DNA of 64,000 nucleotides from Streptococcus parasanguinis (lineage in GTDB: Bacteria; Bacillota; Bacilli; Lactobacillales; Streptococcaceae). The position numbers were made by a program, and so were the translations under genes. Where the stretch lies: contig NZ_JAHDAC010000004.1 in NCBI RefSeq assembly GCF_018499505.1, forward strand, positions 1-64,000. Reading direction: 5' to 3'. Below, in pieces: positions 18,702 through 28,770 of the stretch. The notes under the pieces are model-generated. The model did not search any database. It was not told the origin of the DNA and was given only the letters and a program-made list of their open reading frames with translations. Each line of letters starts with the position of its first letter. The stretch's first letter is position 1.

Positions 18702-19016
18702 ATGGCAAAAGCAATTACAGACGCAACATTTGAAGCAGAAACAAAAGAAGGCTTGGTCTTGGTGGACTTTTGGGCAACTTGGTGTGGTCCATGTCGCATG
18801 CAAGCTCCTATTTTAGAAAAATTATCCCAAGAATTTTCGGAAGATGAGTTAAAAATCCTAAAAATGGACGTGGATGAAAATCCTGAAACAGCGCGTGCTT
18901 TTGGTATTATGTCCATCCCAACCTTGCTCTTTAAAAAAGATGGGCAGGTTGTTAAACAAGTAGCAGGAGTGCATACTGCAGCACAAATTAAGGCCATTGT
19001 GGCGGAGTTGAGTTAA
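18702..19016 (+). CDS. trxA: Thioredoxin
   Basis: A 104-aa cytoplasmic disulfide reductase. The active site WCGPC lies in WATWCGPCRMQAP near residues 26-36; the cis-proline loop MSIPTLLF and the C-terminal helix are present, and length is normal. ATG follows AAAGGAGAAGG. Second gene of a two-gene unit, followed by a terminator. Confidence 0.96.
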   Translation: MAKAITDATFEAETKEGLVLVDFWATWCGPCRMQAPILEKLSQEFSEDELKILKMDVDENPETARAFGIMSIPTLLFKKDGQVVKQVAGVHTAAQIKAIVAELS

Positions 19017-19022
19017 TATCAT

Positions 19023-19056
19023 AAGCACTTCCAGTAGTAAAATGGGAGTGCTTTTA
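19023..19056 (+). terminator. Terminator after trxA
   Basis: AAGCACTTCC pairs with GGGAGTGCTT (one mismatch-type pair), followed by TT. Confidence 0.65.
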
Positions 19057-19068
19057 TATATCCAAAGA

Positions 19069-19108
19069 AAGAGCCTTACCTTCTTAAATGAGGAGCAAGG
19101 CTCTTTTG
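19069..19108. terminator. Second terminator, possibly bidirectional
   Basis: AAGAGCCTT (19069-19077) pairs with AAGGCTCTT (19097-19105), with T's on the plus side. It lies between convergent trxA and the DUF2785 gene. Confidence 0.65.
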
Positions 19109-19178
19109 TCTTCAATAATTTTTTTCACGAAAAGTGATTTGAAAATATTTGGAGGGTTTTACATTCACTGTGCAATAG

Positions 19179-19970
19179 TTAGTATTGAAAAGATTGAATG
19201 GCTTTTTTCAACTCATCTTGTAAAACGTTTCTTTGATCAAGTTGAATATAGACTTCTAACAGACAGGATCTAAGGTTGGAAAATTTATAAAAATCTTCCC
19301 TTTCTTCTATCGGAAAGTCAAGCGTTTTTATCCAAGAAGCTACTTGTTCTTGCTCGATTTTCCCTTGCAAAATAGGCTCATAGAGCACTCTAGCTAAACG
19401 CCAATCTTCATCGTCAGTAAAACGAATTGAAATTCTTTTAAAGATTTGACCAAGTGTGTTAAAGACTTTATGAACTTTGTCATTAGGAAAGTCCGGATGA
19501 CAAACTACTTCTGTCAAAAGATCAGCTCCATGCGCAAAAGCGTGAACCCAGCCATACTGACTGGAAAAACCTGTTGTATCCTTTTCTTTTTCAAGATAAT
19601 GTAAACCTTGATCCAGTAAAATATATCTTATACCAGCTTTTAATCTTTGATAAAAAATCGATTGTTGGTTGGCATCTGCAGACAAGAGATTGGCATAAAC
19701 GAGTGCTTTAAAAGAACGCTCAAGTGTTGATAGCCCAATCTTATCAATCTCTTTTTCTATTCCTTCGTCGGATGAAATCGTCTCAGCAATGAAATGAAAT
19801 TGTTCCCGTGTAAAGAGTTCTTCCTGAATCCCTCTAGCCAAGCTTGTAAAAACGAGATCATCGCGAATTTCTGGTGAAGGATCACCCAAATGTTCCAGCA
19901 ACCACTGGATTTCTTCTCGACGATAGCTTGGTTTTTCTTCTGTCACTTTACTTTGTAATTCTTGATACAT
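19179..19970 (-). CDS. DUF2785 domain protein
   Basis: A 263-aa soluble, largely helical protein with DUF2785-type features (a conserved YGWVHAFAHGADLL motif near residue 140). Function unknown. I choose ATG 19970 because AGAGG stands nine bases upstream; a GTG at 19979 overlaps that site. It lies 54 bp downstream of pepF on the same strand with no terminator between, so it is likely co-transcribed. Confidence 0.7.
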   Translation of the reverse strand: MYQELQSKVTEEKPSYRREEIQWLLEHLGDPSPEIRDDLVFTSLARGIQEELFTREQFHFIAETISSDEGIEKEIDKIGLSTLERSFKALVYANLLSADANQQSIFYQRLKAGIRYILLDQGLHYLEKEKDTTGFSSQYGWVHAFAHGADLLTEVVCHPDFPNDKVHKVFNTLGQIFKRISIRFTDDEDWRLARVLYEPILQGKIEQEQVASWIKTLDFPIEEREDFYKFSNLRSCLLEVYIQLDQRNVLQDELKKAIQSFQY

Positions 19971-20024
19971 CCCTAGCACCTCTGCATTTTTACTAGCTTA
20001 TTTTAGAGTTAGCTGTAGAGGAGT

Positions 20025-21821
20025 TTATTCTCCCAATTCTGCACTATAGGCAATAATTTGATCCACAGTGTCTGAAAGGAATTGGATGGTATCGCGGAGT
20101 GGTTTGTCAGTTGAGATATCTGCTCCGATGATCATGGCTGACTCAAGTGGTGTCTTGCTACCACCTGATTTAAGGAGGTCTAGCCAATCTTTGGCTCCGT
20201 TTTCGGAGTTCTTCAAATGCAGGTAACCCGCTGTTGAGATAACCAAGCCAGCTGAGTAGGTGTAGCTGTAAAGCCCCATATAGTAGTGGCTTTGGCGCAT
20301 CCAGGTCAAAGCCGCGTCATCATCGATCTCAACGGCGTCGCCCCAGAATTCTGTCAAGACTTCCTTCATGATGCTATTGAGCTTGCTAGCACCGAAGGTA
20401 CCACCTTCTTCGATCAGGGTGTAGACCTTGCGTTGGAAGGCTGCTTCCAACAAGTGGGTGATGAAGTTATGGAAGTAGGTATCTGTCAAACGGTGAGCCA
20501 AAGCAAAGCGTTTTTGACGAGGATCGTCAAACTGGTGTTCCAAATAGTCGCTGAGGAGGAGCTCGTTAAAGGTAGAAGGAGCTTCCACATAGTAGGTCGA
20601 CATGTGGGCGTTGAAGTAGCTTTGGTTGTTGTCTGAGAAGATGAATTGACCAGAGTGTCCGATCTCGTGGATCAGAGTGTAGACATCGCTCATCCGTCCT
20701 GTCCAGCTCATGAGGACATAAGGATGGACGCGGTATGGATCGGCCGCATAACCACCAGAATCCTTGCCTTCATTGGCCGCAAAGTCAACCCAGCGTTCAG
20801 TTTGGTAGCGGGCGATTTCGCGTGAGTATTCTTCTCCAAGAGGTGCTACAGATTTCATGACCAAGTCATAAGCGTCATCAATGGTGACATCAGGGTTGAG
20901 CGCGCTGTCCAAGTCCAGCTTCCAATCAGCAAAGGTCATTTTTTCAAGGCCGTTGACCTTGGCCACGTGTTTGAGGAATTTTTGAGCGACCGGAGCGAAG
21001 TCTTTCATGATCAGGTCAATCTGACGATCAAACATGGCACGGTCCACTTCCTGCTCGGCTAAGAGATAGTCAAAGACAGAGTCGTAGCCCCGCATATCCG
21101 CAATCAGTTTTTCAGACTTGACTTGAGCTAGATAGGTAGCAGCAGCCGTGTTTTGGTGCTTGCGGAGACCTTCTGAGAAAGAACGAAAGGCTTTTTCACG
21201 GATTTCCGCATTCTCATGGTTCTGGTAGAAGTTTTCATAGGTAACAAAGCTATTCTTGTAAACTTTTCCATCCACTTCAAAATCAGCCATTTCAAAGTCG
21301 CCTGCCCGCATCTTGGTATAGATGTCTTGAGGTCCGTAGAAGACTTCACCAAGGTTGGTCAAGGTCTTTTCCACATCAGCTCCTAAGTAGTGAGCTTTTT
21401 TAATTTTAGCTTGACGAATGGCAAAAGTGAGATGAGGGAGTTGACCCAGACGTTCGAGGACATCTTCATCCGCTTCGACCAAAGCATCATCAAAGAAGGA
21501 AAGTTCAACGCTGGCCCAAGTTTCGAAATCCATCCCCGCTTGGGCAATTTCCGCAAAAGCTTCATCACCAAAGTCAGTGGTTTGTGGCATAAAGCTGTAG
21601 TTACCAATGTGGCTGAGTTGGATCTGAATCTGTTCGAAGATCGCAAAGGCAGCCTCGAAGTCTTCAAAAGTGTGGAGGTTGCCCTTGTAGTTACGGACAA
21701 ATTCATTGATTTCTTCACGTGTTTTTTCAATGGCGCGCAAGAAGTCTTCCTGGTCTTGGTAGAGGGCTGTGAGATCCCAGAGTTCGTTCTCAGGAAATTC
21801 AGAACGTTTTTTTAATTCCAT
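20025..21821 (-). CDS. pepF: Oligoendopeptidase F
   Basis: Cytoplasmic zinc metallopeptidase (M3 family) that cuts medium-length oligopeptides. The 598-aa product from ATG 21821 opens MELKKRSEFPENELWDLTALY, the usual PepF start, and carries the zinc motif HEIGH in LIHEIGHSGQFIFSD about two-thirds along. AAAAGGAGAAAATT upstream fixes the start; longer in-frame starts run into AT-rich leader. An extended -10 (TGCTATACT, minus strand 21862-21854) precedes it. Confidence 0.94.
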   Translation of the reverse strand: MELKKRSEFPENELWDLTALYQDQEDFLRAIEKTREEINEFVRNYKGNLHTFEDFEAAFAIFEQIQIQLSHIGNYSFMPQTTDFGDEAFAEIAQAGMDFETWASVELSFFDDALVEADEDVLERLGQLPHLTFAIRQAKIKKAHYLGADVEKTLTNLGEVFYGPQDIYTKMRAGDFEMADFEVDGKVYKNSFVTYENFYQNHENAEIREKAFRSFSEGLRKHQNTAAATYLAQVKSEKLIADMRGYDSVFDYLLAEQEVDRAMFDRQIDLIMKDFAPVAQKFLKHVAKVNGLEKMTFADWKLDLDSALNPDVTIDDAYDLVMKSVAPLGEEYSREIARYQTERWVDFAANEGKDSGGYAADPYRVHPYVLMSWTGRMSDVYTLIHEIGHSGQFIFSDNNQSYFNAHMSTYYVEAPSTFNELLLSDYLEHQFDDPRQKRFALAHRLTDTYFHNFITHLLEAAFQRKVYTLIEEGGTFGASKLNSIMKEVLTEFWGDAVEIDDDAALTWMRQSHYYMGLYSYTYSAGLVISTAGYLHLKNSENGAKDWLDLLKSGGSKTPLESAMIIGADISTDKPLRDTIQFLSDTVDQIIAYSAELGE

Positions 21822-21853
21822 AATTTTCTCCTTTTGATCGGTATTCTTCCTTA

Positions 21854-21862
21854 AGTATAGCA
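21854..21862 (-). promoter_or_regulatory. Extended -10 of pepF
   Basis: Minus-strand TGCTATACT about 33 bp before the pepF ATG. The -35 is weak. Confidence 0.45.
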
Positions 21863-21951
21863 GAAAATAGGACAGAAACATAGAGGGAGAGGGGAAAATG
21901 CTTGTGTAAAAATCTTGAAAAGAGCTGGAAGTTCTAATATTCAATTGGTTG

Positions 21952-21980
21952 TTGAAATAAAAAATTAGCTTTGATATAAT
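21952..21980 (+). promoter_or_regulatory. Strong promoter of the PgrA-like gene
   Basis: TTGAAA (21952-21957), 17 bp, TATAAT (21975-21980), with TG at 21972-21973. A near-consensus promoter, consistent with high expression. Confidence 0.75.
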
Positions 21981-22050
21981 ACTAATACGTAGTAATTTTT
22001 TGTTGCGATATATTATTAAAACTGTGGGAGTTTTAAAAAGGAGAAGGAAA

Positions 22051-24696
22051 ATGAAAAAATCTACAAAACAAACCATTGCATTTGGAGCAAGTATCATTGC
22101 TGCAACTGCTGTAACTTCAGTTGTACAAGCTGAGGAAACGACAGTTGCTCAACCGCATACAGAAACACCGGTAACTACTTCAAATATCGATAAGACTGCT
22201 GAGGTTACAAAAGAGGTAGTCGATACAGCAAGAGAGAAAACTGATGAAGCGGCTAAATCAGTAGCTGAACAAGAAAAGGTTGTCAGTGTAGCTGATCAAA
22301 AGGCTAAGGAAGCTGAAGCTGCTGAAAAAACGGCTGCAGCAACCTATGAAAAAACAAAAGAAGTTGCGAAGGAAGCAACCCCTGAAAATATTACCAAAGC
22401 TGAAGAAGCCATTAAAACAAAAGAGGCTGGTGTGAAATCAGCTGATGAAAGTGTAAAAAAGGCTGAAGAAGGTGTGAAATCAGCTGAGACAGTAGAAGCT
22501 GAATCAGGAAAAACTTATGAAGAGGCTACTAAAAAAGTAGACGATGAAAAAGCAAAAGTCGCATTAGCCAAGGAAGAAGTGAAGAGGGCAGAACAAGCTC
22601 TTAATGAGACAACATTAACCAAAGCACAAGAGACAGTGACGATCGCAGGAAATAAGCTGAAAGATGCTGAGTCTGTGAATAAAGCAGCTCAAGACGAATT
22701 GACTCGCGCAAAAGACTTCGACGCATCTCGTCAAGCTAAAATTGATGAAACAAAATCAGCTCTCGATAAAGAACGCACTGAAAAGAACGTTCCTGAGCTT
22801 GAACAAGGTCTCACTGATGCAAAAGCTAACGTAGAAGCAAAAGAAAAAGCTCTCGCTGAAACAAAAGCCAAAGCAGGTGTAGCTCAATCTGAAGTCGATG
22901 AGGCTCAAAAAGCTCTTGACAAAGCAAACGCGGATTATCAAGAAAAAGTTGCTAAATTGCAACAAGATGAAGCACTTCGTAAAATCGTCGTTCCTGCTGA
23001 ATACGCAAAACACGATATTACAGACTACGATTGGTTCAGTTCTCATCAAGATGAATACATGAAATTGCAACCAGAAATCGACTGGGATGCTTATAGCCAA
23101 ACAGGCATTGGCTCTAATAAAGAAGTCGTCGATCTTGCAAATCTTACATCAGCTCAACGTAAAGAACTTGCTGAATTTGCGGCTCAAATGTTGAATGACC
23201 TTAACCAACAATATTGGTCTCAACGCGAACCTGGTAAAACAATAGAACCTCTTCAATTGACAGTAGGCGGTCAAGAAATGGCTGACGCTATCGCGCGTGG
23301 ATATTCTAAATTCTACGCAGATAATGGTGGAACTCCTGATAAATTCAACTTTCTTAAAAACTGGGATCACCAATACGCAGTACTTAACCCATACCGTGCA
23401 TCTGAATCCCTCGGTGGACTTATGCCAGAATGGCATAAAGAAAACATGGGTGGATACACTATGTTGAACTTGAAACAAGATATCGCAAGCGCTATTCGTC
23501 AAATGATGTTCGTTGATGGAAACCAAGCAAACGGTCACGCTAAACATTTGATTTCCCTTCATGGTACAGGTATCGGTATTGGTGTAAGTTCTGGTGCCGT
23601 TCACATTTTGTCAACAAGTCGTGCTATGAACGAAGATAAGGCAGACTATATTAGTACTGATGCTGAATACAAAGCCTCCCTTACTTCTTCGATTGCAGAG
23701 AAAGAACAAGCACTTCAGGCAGCAAAAGATAAGAAAACAGCAGCGGATAAAGCCGTTAAATCTGCTGAAAATGATCTTGCTTCTGCAAAATCAGCTCAAG
23801 TTGACGCTCAAACAAAATTGAACGCTGCTCAAAATGCTATTGCTAAAGCTCAAAAAGCATACGATGACGCGCTTGCGGTCAAAGAACAAACTCCAGCAGC
23901 TCAAGCTAAAGTAGTTGAAACTGCAAAAGCTCTTGAAACAGCTAAAGATGAACTTGCAACAGCTAAAACAAATCTTGCAAACTTGCAACAAGTTCGTGCA
24001 CAACGCGAATCTGAATTAAAAAACGCTAAAGCTAAATTGGTTGCTCAAGAAGAAGATCTTAAACTTGCTCTTAAAACAGCAATCGACGCTGAAAACGATT
24101 TGAAAGCAAAAGGTCTTGCAACAACTGAAGCTAAAGCTAAAGTTGAACGTGCTAAACAAGCTGTCAAATCAGCAGAACAAGCCGTACAAGACGCAAAAGA
24201 TTATCTTGAATTGCTCAAGAATGCTCCTACAAAACTTGCTGAAGCTGAAAAAGCATTGACTGAAGCAAAAGCTAAAACAACTGAAGCTAAAGCAACTCTT
24301 GAAACTGAAATTGCAAAACTCGAAGTTTTGAAATTGAAAGCGAAAGCTTCTCAAGAAGATTACACTCGTGTCTTCGAAGCTTACCAAAAACTTGTTAAAG
24401 CAAAACAATTGGAAGAAACAATTCGTCGTGAACAAGAACGTATCAAACACGAAGAAGAAACTTGTCGCAACGAACCAGTTCGTCATGAATCAACTGAAAA
24501 CAAAGTGATGAAGACAACTACTCCAACCCCAACAGCAACAACTGGCGCAAACGCACCGGTTGAATTTCAAGTGAAACAAGCAAATACGAAGGAGTTGCCA
24601 TCAACGGGTGAAACTACTAGCGCACTTGGGCTTATAGGCGTGGCAATGGCAACTCTAGGTCTTGCTGGATTGAAACGCAAACGCGAATCAAGATAA
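22051..24696 (+). CDS. SEC10/PgrA-type LPXTG surface protein
   Basis: An 881-aa cell-wall protein: signal peptide (to about VVQAEE), a long Ala/Lys/Glu-rich coiled coil (residues 40-310), a central globular domain (about 315-560) typical of SEC10/PgrA surface-exclusion proteins with HGTGIGIGVSSGAVHILSTS, a second coiled coil (560-820), LPSTGE, hydrophobic helix and KRKRESR tail. Enterococcal relatives reduce plasmid transfer into cells; a role in exclusion or adhesion here is inferred from family. ATG 22051 follows AAAAGGAGAAGG. Codon use in the second half is strongly biased to GCT, GAA and CAA, as in highly expressed genes. Confidence 0.85.
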   Translation: MKKSTKQTIAFGASIIAATAVTSVVQAEETTVAQPHTETPVTTSNIDKTAEVTKEVVDTAREKTDEAAKSVAEQEKVVSVADQKAKEAEAAEKTAAATYEKTKEVAKEATPENITKAEEAIKTKEAGVKSADESVKKAEEGVKSAETVEAESGKTYEEATKKVDDEKAKVALAKEEVKRAEQALNETTLTKAQETVTIAGNKLKDAESVNKAAQDELTRAKDFDASRQAKIDETKSALDKERTEKNVPELEQGLTDAKANVEAKEKALAETKAKAGVAQSEVDEAQKALDKANADYQEKVAKLQQDEALRKIVVPAEYAKHDITDYDWFSSHQDEYMKLQPEIDWDAYSQTGIGSNKEVVDLANLTSAQRKELAEFAAQMLNDLNQQYWSQREPGKTIEPLQLTVGGQEMADAIARGYSKFYADNGGTPDKFNFLKNWDHQYAVLNPYRASESLGGLMPEWHKENMGGYTMLNLKQDIASAIRQMMFVDGNQANGHAKHLISLHGTGIGIGVSSGAVHILSTSRAMNEDKADYISTDAEYKASLTSSIAEKEQALQAAKDKKTAADKAVKSAENDLASAKSAQVDAQTKLNAAQNAIAKAQKAYDDALAVKEQTPAAQAKVVETAKALETAKDELATAKTNLANLQQVRAQRESELKNAKAKLVAQEEDLKLALKTAIDAENDLKAKGLATTEAKAKVERAKQAVKSAEQAVQDAKDYLELLKNAPTKLAEAEKALTEAKAKTTEAKATLETEIAKLEVLKLKAKASQEDYTRVFEAYQKLVKAKQLEETIRREQERIKHEEETCRNEPVRHESTENKVMKTTTPTPTATTGANAPVEFQVKQANTKELPSTGETTSALGLIGVAMATLGLAGLKRKRESR

Positions 24697-24728
24697 TAAG
24701 ATAAAAAAATCTTTGTAATTTAGTTTAA

Positions 24729-24757
24729 AGCAAACATGTAAAAATGTTTGCTTTTTA
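24729..24757 (+). terminator. Terminator after the PgrA-like gene
   Basis: AGCAAACAT (24729-24737) pairs perfectly with ATGTTTGCT (24744-24752), followed by TTTT. Confidence 0.8.
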
Positions 24758-24771
24758 AATTAGGTCAGGTT

Positions 24772-24780
24772 TGGTATAAT
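24772..24780 (+). promoter_or_regulatory. Extended -10 of the lipoprotein gene
   Basis: TGGTATAAT, consensus extended -10, 28 bp before the ATG. No clear -35. Confidence 0.6.
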
Positions 24781-24808
24781 ATTGAGAAGTTATATTAAGG
24801 AGACAAAC

Positions 24809-25546
24809 ATGAAAAAAATTGGAACATATTTACTAGCTGCAGCCCTCTTGCTTTCCCTAGCAGCTTGCACCCCAAAACGCTATGAGCGTAAGCACAGTCC
24901 GGTAGGGGCTTCATCGGTCAAAAAATCATCTGACAAAGCCCAAGAAAAAGAGCAAACAGAGGAAACTAAGTCAGATAAAAATGATAAAGAAGCCATTGGG
25001 ACCTTGTCAAAAGCTGACCAAGCGGATATCTATTCGATTATTGAAAACAGTGCGTCTTTGACCTATTCACTTCAGGTGCAACCGACTCGTTTGCTGGAGT
25101 TGAACAATGATCACAGCGCAGTTGAAGGCTACTCGCAAGACATGTTCATTGATTACTACAATACCTACACGCCAGAAACCTATAATTTACAAGATATCAT
25201 TGATAAATTGAATGCAGAAGAGACATCGGACTCTATCCGCAGTCTTTCACAAGAACAGCTGATCCAACTGACAAATGAAAAGAAAGATGGCTGGATCTAT
25301 TCGACAAAAGACAAGGCCTTTTACGAAATTGTAGCTGGTGGTCGTGGCGGAGCGATGCCACCGATGGAAATTCCTTCACCAGATGAATGGGTGGTCAATG
25401 AAGATTCAGTTGAAGTGACAACGACTATCCAAGGCACTTCCGACCCATACAGACGTTTTGTCTTGAAACGCAACAACAAGAACTACAAGGGTGGAACCCA
25501 CAAAACACGCTTTTATGTCGACAGCACAGAATTTGTGAAATCATAA
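24809..25546 (+). CDS. Lipoprotein of unknown function
   Basis: A 245-aa exported lipoprotein. The signal peptide ends in the lipobox SLAAC, with Cys20 as the lipid-modified residue, followed by a Lys/Glu/Ser linker and a globular domain from about residue 60 (starting TLSKADQADIYSIIENSASL). I do not recognise the domain. ATG 24809 follows AAGGAGAC. Monocistronic between its own promoter and a perfect terminator. Confidence 0.8.
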   Translation: MKKIGTYLLAAALLLSLAACTPKRYERKHSPVGASSVKKSSDKAQEKEQTEETKSDKNDKEAIGTLSKADQADIYSIIENSASLTYSLQVQPTRLLELNNDHSAVEGYSQDMFIDYYNTYTPETYNLQDIIDKLNAEETSDSIRSLSQEQLIQLTNEKKDGWIYSTKDKAFYEIVAGGRGGAMPPMEIPSPDEWVVNEDSVEVTTTIQGTSDPYRRFVLKRNNKNYKGGTHKTRFYVDSTEFVKS

Positions 25547-25609
25547 AAATAAATAAAGGCTATATCTAGCTCTAGAATTTTAAAATAGGTGGAAATCAAA
25601 TATTCCTCG

Positions 25610-25636
25610 AAAAAGGCTTTTAAAGCCTTTTTCTTT
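25610..25636 (+). terminator. Terminator after the lipoprotein
   Basis: Near-perfect palindrome AAAAAGGCTTTTAAAGCCTTTTT with following T's. Confidence 0.75.
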
Positions 25637-25648
25637 TGGACTTGAATA

Positions 25649-25657
25649 TGGTAAAAT
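25649..25657 (+). promoter_or_regulatory. Extended -10 of the pnp operon
   Basis: TGGTAAAAT just after the preceding terminator. It implies a leader of about 230 nt before pnp. Confidence 0.45.
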
Positions 25658-25699
25658 AAAGGTTATACGTGCTTGGATACAAAGATGAGGATATAACAT

Positions 25700-25893
25700 A
25701 TAGATAGGCTGCGTCAATCGAATGCTATCATGCGTAATTGAACCCGCCTACAACTCTGTGGAAAAAGATAAATCTACCTAGGAGCGTTCGCTCCGTCGGT
25801 CGATTTCCTATTTTCCTTTGAGTTGCTTAACGGCTTGGTATCTTGATCTTTGTAGGCAAGTCGTATAATTTTATCAATCCAAAGGGGATTACA
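25700..25893 (+). promoter_or_regulatory. Structured leader of pnp
   Basis: About 200 non-coding bases with two hairpins. Near 25707-25750 an outer AGGC/GCCT and CAAT/ATTG pairing. Near 25771-25807 a long stem built from AATC/GATT, ACC/GGT and GGAGCG/CGCTCC with a TT loop. PNPase is known to control its own leader in E. coli through an RNase III-cut stem; a similar role is possible. Confidence 0.4.
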
Positions 25894-28116
25894 ATGACAA
25901 AACAAGTGTTTCAAACGACTTTTGCGGGTCGTGAATTGATCGTAGAGACTGGTCAGGTTGCAAAGCAAGCAAATGGCTCTGTTGTCGTGCGTTATGGTGA
26001 GTCAACTGTCTTGACGGCAGCTGTCATGTCTAAGAAGATGGCAACTGGGGATTTCTTCCCACTTCAAGTCAACTACGAAGAAAAAATGTATGCGGCTGGG
26101 AAATTTCCTGGTGGCTTTATGAAACGGGAAGGTCGTCCTTCTACAGATGCGACCTTGACAGCGCGTTTGATTGACCGTCCGATCCGTCCAATGTTTGCGG
26201 AAGGTTTCCGTAACGAAGTGCAAGTCATCAACACAGTCCTTTCTTACGATGAAAATGCATCTGCCCCAATGGCAGCTATGTTTGGTTCATCATTGGCGCT
26301 TTCTATCTCAGATATTCCGTTTGACGGACCAATCGCTGGGGTACAAGTGGGCTATGTTGACGGAGAAATCGTCATCAACCCTACTCAAGAACAAGCAGAG
26401 CAATCGCTTCTTGAATTGACAGTAGCTGGTACCAAGCATGCTATCAACATGGTAGAGTCTGGTGCCAAAGAATTGTCAGAAGAAATCATGTTGGAAGCTC
26501 TTCTCAAAGGGCACGAAGCCGTTAAAGAATTGATTGCCTTCCAAGAAGAAATCGTTGCGGCAGTTGGGAAAGAAAAAGCAGAAGTTGAATTGCTTCATGT
26601 AGATGCTGACTTGCAAGCTGAAATCATCGCAGCCTACAACAGCGACCTTCAAAAAGCGGTTCAAGTAGAAGAAAAATTGGCCCGTGAAGCTGCGACTCAA
26701 GCAGTGAAAGACCAAGTAACGGCTGTTTACGAAGAAAAATATGCCGACCACGAAGAGTTTGATCGCATCATGCGCGACGTGGCTGAAATCTTGGAACAAA
26801 TGGAACACGCAGAAGTGCGTCGTTTGATCACAGAAGACAAGGTTCGTCCAGATGGTCGTAAGGTCGATGAAATCCGTCCTTTGGATGCACAAGTGGACTA
26901 CCTTCCTCGCGTACACGGTTCAGGTCTCTTTACGCGTGGACAAACGCAAGCCCTTTCTGTCTTGACCTTGGCACCAATGGGTGAAACCCAAATCATCGAT
27001 GGTTTGGACCCTGAGTACAAGAAACGCTTTATGCACCACTACAACTTCCCACAATACTCTGTAGGGGAAACAGGTCGTTATGGTGCACCAGGTCGTCGTG
27101 AAATTGGTCACGGTGCTCTCGGTGAGCGTGCTCTTGCTCAAGTATTGCCAAGCTTGGAAGAATTCCCATACGCGATCCGTTTGGTAGCAGAAGTCTTGGA
27201 ATCAAACGGTTCTTCATCTCAAGCATCTATCTGTGCGGGAACTCTTGCCCTTATGGCTGGTGGTGTGCCAATCAAGGCGCCAGTAGCAGGTATTGCCATG
27301 GGTCTCATCTCAGATGGAAACAACTACACCGTATTGACAGATATCCAAGGTTTGGAAGACCACTTTGGAGACATGGACTTCAAGGTTGCAGGTACTCGTG
27401 ATGGGATTACAGCCCTTCAAATGGATATCAAGATCCAAGGGATCACTGCAGAAATCTTGACAGAAGCGCTTGCTCAAGCCAAGAAAGCTCGTTTTGAAAT
27501 CCTTGACGTGATTGAAGCAACCATTCCAGAAGTGCGTCCAGAATTGGCACCAACTGCTCCAAAAATTGATACCATCAAGATTGATGTGGACAAGATTAAG
27601 ATTGTCATCGGTAAGGGTGGAGAAACCATCGATAAGATCATCGCTGAAACAGGCGTTAAGATTGATATTGACGAAGAAGGGAACGTATCTATCTACTCGA
27701 GCGACCAAGATGCGATTAACCGTGCCAAAGAGATCATTGCTGGTTTGGTGCGTGAAGCCAAAGTGGATGAAGTCTACCATGCCAAAGTAGTTCGGATCGA
27801 AAAATTCGGTGCCTTTGTCAACCTCTTTGATAAGACAGATGCCCTCGTTCATATCTCTGAAATGGCTTGGACGCGCACCAATCGTGTTGAAGACTTGGTA
27901 GCCATCGGCGATGAAGTCGATGTCAAGATTATCAAGATTGATGAAAAGGGTCGTGTTGATGCTTCTATGAAGGCACTCTTACCACGTCCGCCAAAACCTG
28001 AACATTCAGAAGAAAAAGGTGAAAAGGGTCCTCGCCATGGCGATCGTCCTCGTCACCACAATAAAGACCACAAACCTAAAAAAGACTTTACCATTACACA
28101 AAAAGATTCAGAATAA
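25894..28116 (+). CDS. pnp: Polyribonucleotide nucleotidyltransferase (PNPase)
   Basis: 3'-5' phosphorolytic exoribonuclease of RNA decay. The 740-aa product has two RNase PH domains, a KH domain with [14 protein letters not shown] (near 567-580) and an S1 domain from about residue 627, followed by a charged His/Lys-rich tail. ATG 25894 follows AAAGGGG; an in-frame ATG at 25843 has no site. First gene of a run continuing through cysE, a GNAT gene, cysS, mrnC and a PucR-like regulator, an order also known to me from S. pneumoniae. Confidence 0.97.
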   Translation: MTKQVFQTTFAGRELIVETGQVAKQANGSVVVRYGESTVLTAAVMSKKMATGDFFPLQVNYEEKMYAAGKFPGGFMKREGRPSTDATLTARLIDRPIRPMFAEGFRNEVQVINTVLSYDENASAPMAAMFGSSLALSISDIPFDGPIAGVQVGYVDGEIVINPTQEQAEQSLLELTVAGTKHAINMVESGAKELSEEIMLEALLKGHEAVKELIAFQEEIVAAVGKEKAEVELLHVDADLQAEIIAAYNSDLQKAVQVEEKLAREAATQAVKDQVTAVYEEKYADHEEFDRIMRDVAEILEQMEHAEVRRLITEDKVRPDGRKVDEIRPLDAQVDYLPRVHGSGLFTRGQTQALSVLTLAPMGETQIIDGLDPEYKKRFMHHYNFPQYSVGETGRYGAPGRREIGHGALGERALAQVLPSLEEFPYAIRLVAEVLESNGSSSQASICAGTLALMAGGVPIKAPVAGIAMGLISDGNNYTVLTDIQGLEDHFGDMDFKVAGTRDGITALQMDIKIQGITAEILTEALAQAKKARFEILDVIEATIPEVRPELAPTAPKIDTIKIDVDKIKIVIGKGGETIDKIIAETGVKIDIDEEGNVSIYSSDQDAINRAKEIIAGLVREAKVDEVYHAKVVRIEKFGAFVNLFDKTDALVHISEMAWTRTNRVEDLVAIGDEVDVKIIKIDEKGRVDASMKALLPRPPKPEHSEEKGEKGPRHGDRPRHHNKDHKPKKDFTITQKDSE

Positions 28117-28140
28117 TCATTAGAAAAGGAGGAGCACGGT

Positions 28141-28758
28141 ATGGGATGGTGGCGTGAAACCATCAATATTGTAAAAGAAAATGACCCAGCAGCGCGTACC
28201 TCGCTGGAGGTCCTTTTGACCTATCCGGGCGTCAAAGCACTGGCAGCTCACCGTGTTTCCCACTTTTTGTGGAACCATGGATTTAAGCTCTTGGCGCGGA
28301 TGCACAGCCAATTTTGGCGTTTTTGGACCCAGATTGAGATCCACCCAGGTGCGACCATTGCTTCTGGTGTCTTTATCGACCATGGAGCAGGTCTCGTTAT
28401 TGGGGAAACAGCCATTGTTGAAAAAGGCGTTATGCTCTACCATGGGGTGACCCTTGGGGGAACAGGAAAGGATGTCGGGAAACGCCATCCAACGGTACGT
28501 GAAGGAGCCTTGGTCTCAGCCCATGCCCAAGTCATCGGCCCGGTGGAAATCGGAGCCAAGGCCAAAGTCGGAGCAGGGGCTGTCGTCGTCTCAGATGTAC
28601 CAAGTGATGTGACCGTTGTCGGTGTTCCTGCCAAGATTGTGCGGGTACACGGTCGAAAAGACGAACCAGTCATTCATCAAGAAGAAGAAAAACGGGAATA
28701 CTACATGAACAAGCTGGAGCATGCTAAGGAAGCCAGTCATCGGTCTTCGAGCTTGTAA
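28141..28758 (+). CDS. cysE: Serine O-acetyltransferase
   Basis: Transfers acetyl from acetyl-CoA to L-serine, the first step of cysteine synthesis. The 205-aa product has an N-terminal helical part and the left-handed hexapeptide beta-helix (HPGATIASGVFIDHGAG, IGETAIVEKG, YHGVTLGGTG) with the conserved catalytic His-Asp region. ATG follows AAAGGAGGAGC, 24 bp after pnp. Pairing with cysS downstream places cysteine synthesis and cysteine charging on one transcript. Confidence 0.95.
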   Translation: MGWWRETINIVKENDPAARTSLEVLLTYPGVKALAAHRVSHFLWNHGFKLLARMHSQFWRFWTQIEIHPGATIASGVFIDHGAGLVIGETAIVEKGVMLYHGVTLGGTGKDVGKRHPTVREGALVSAHAQVIGPVEIGAKAKVGAGAVVVSDVPSDVTVVGVPAKIVRVHGRKDEPVIHQEEEKREYYMNKLEHAKEASHRSSSL

Positions 28759-28770
28759 GGAGATCGCTAC

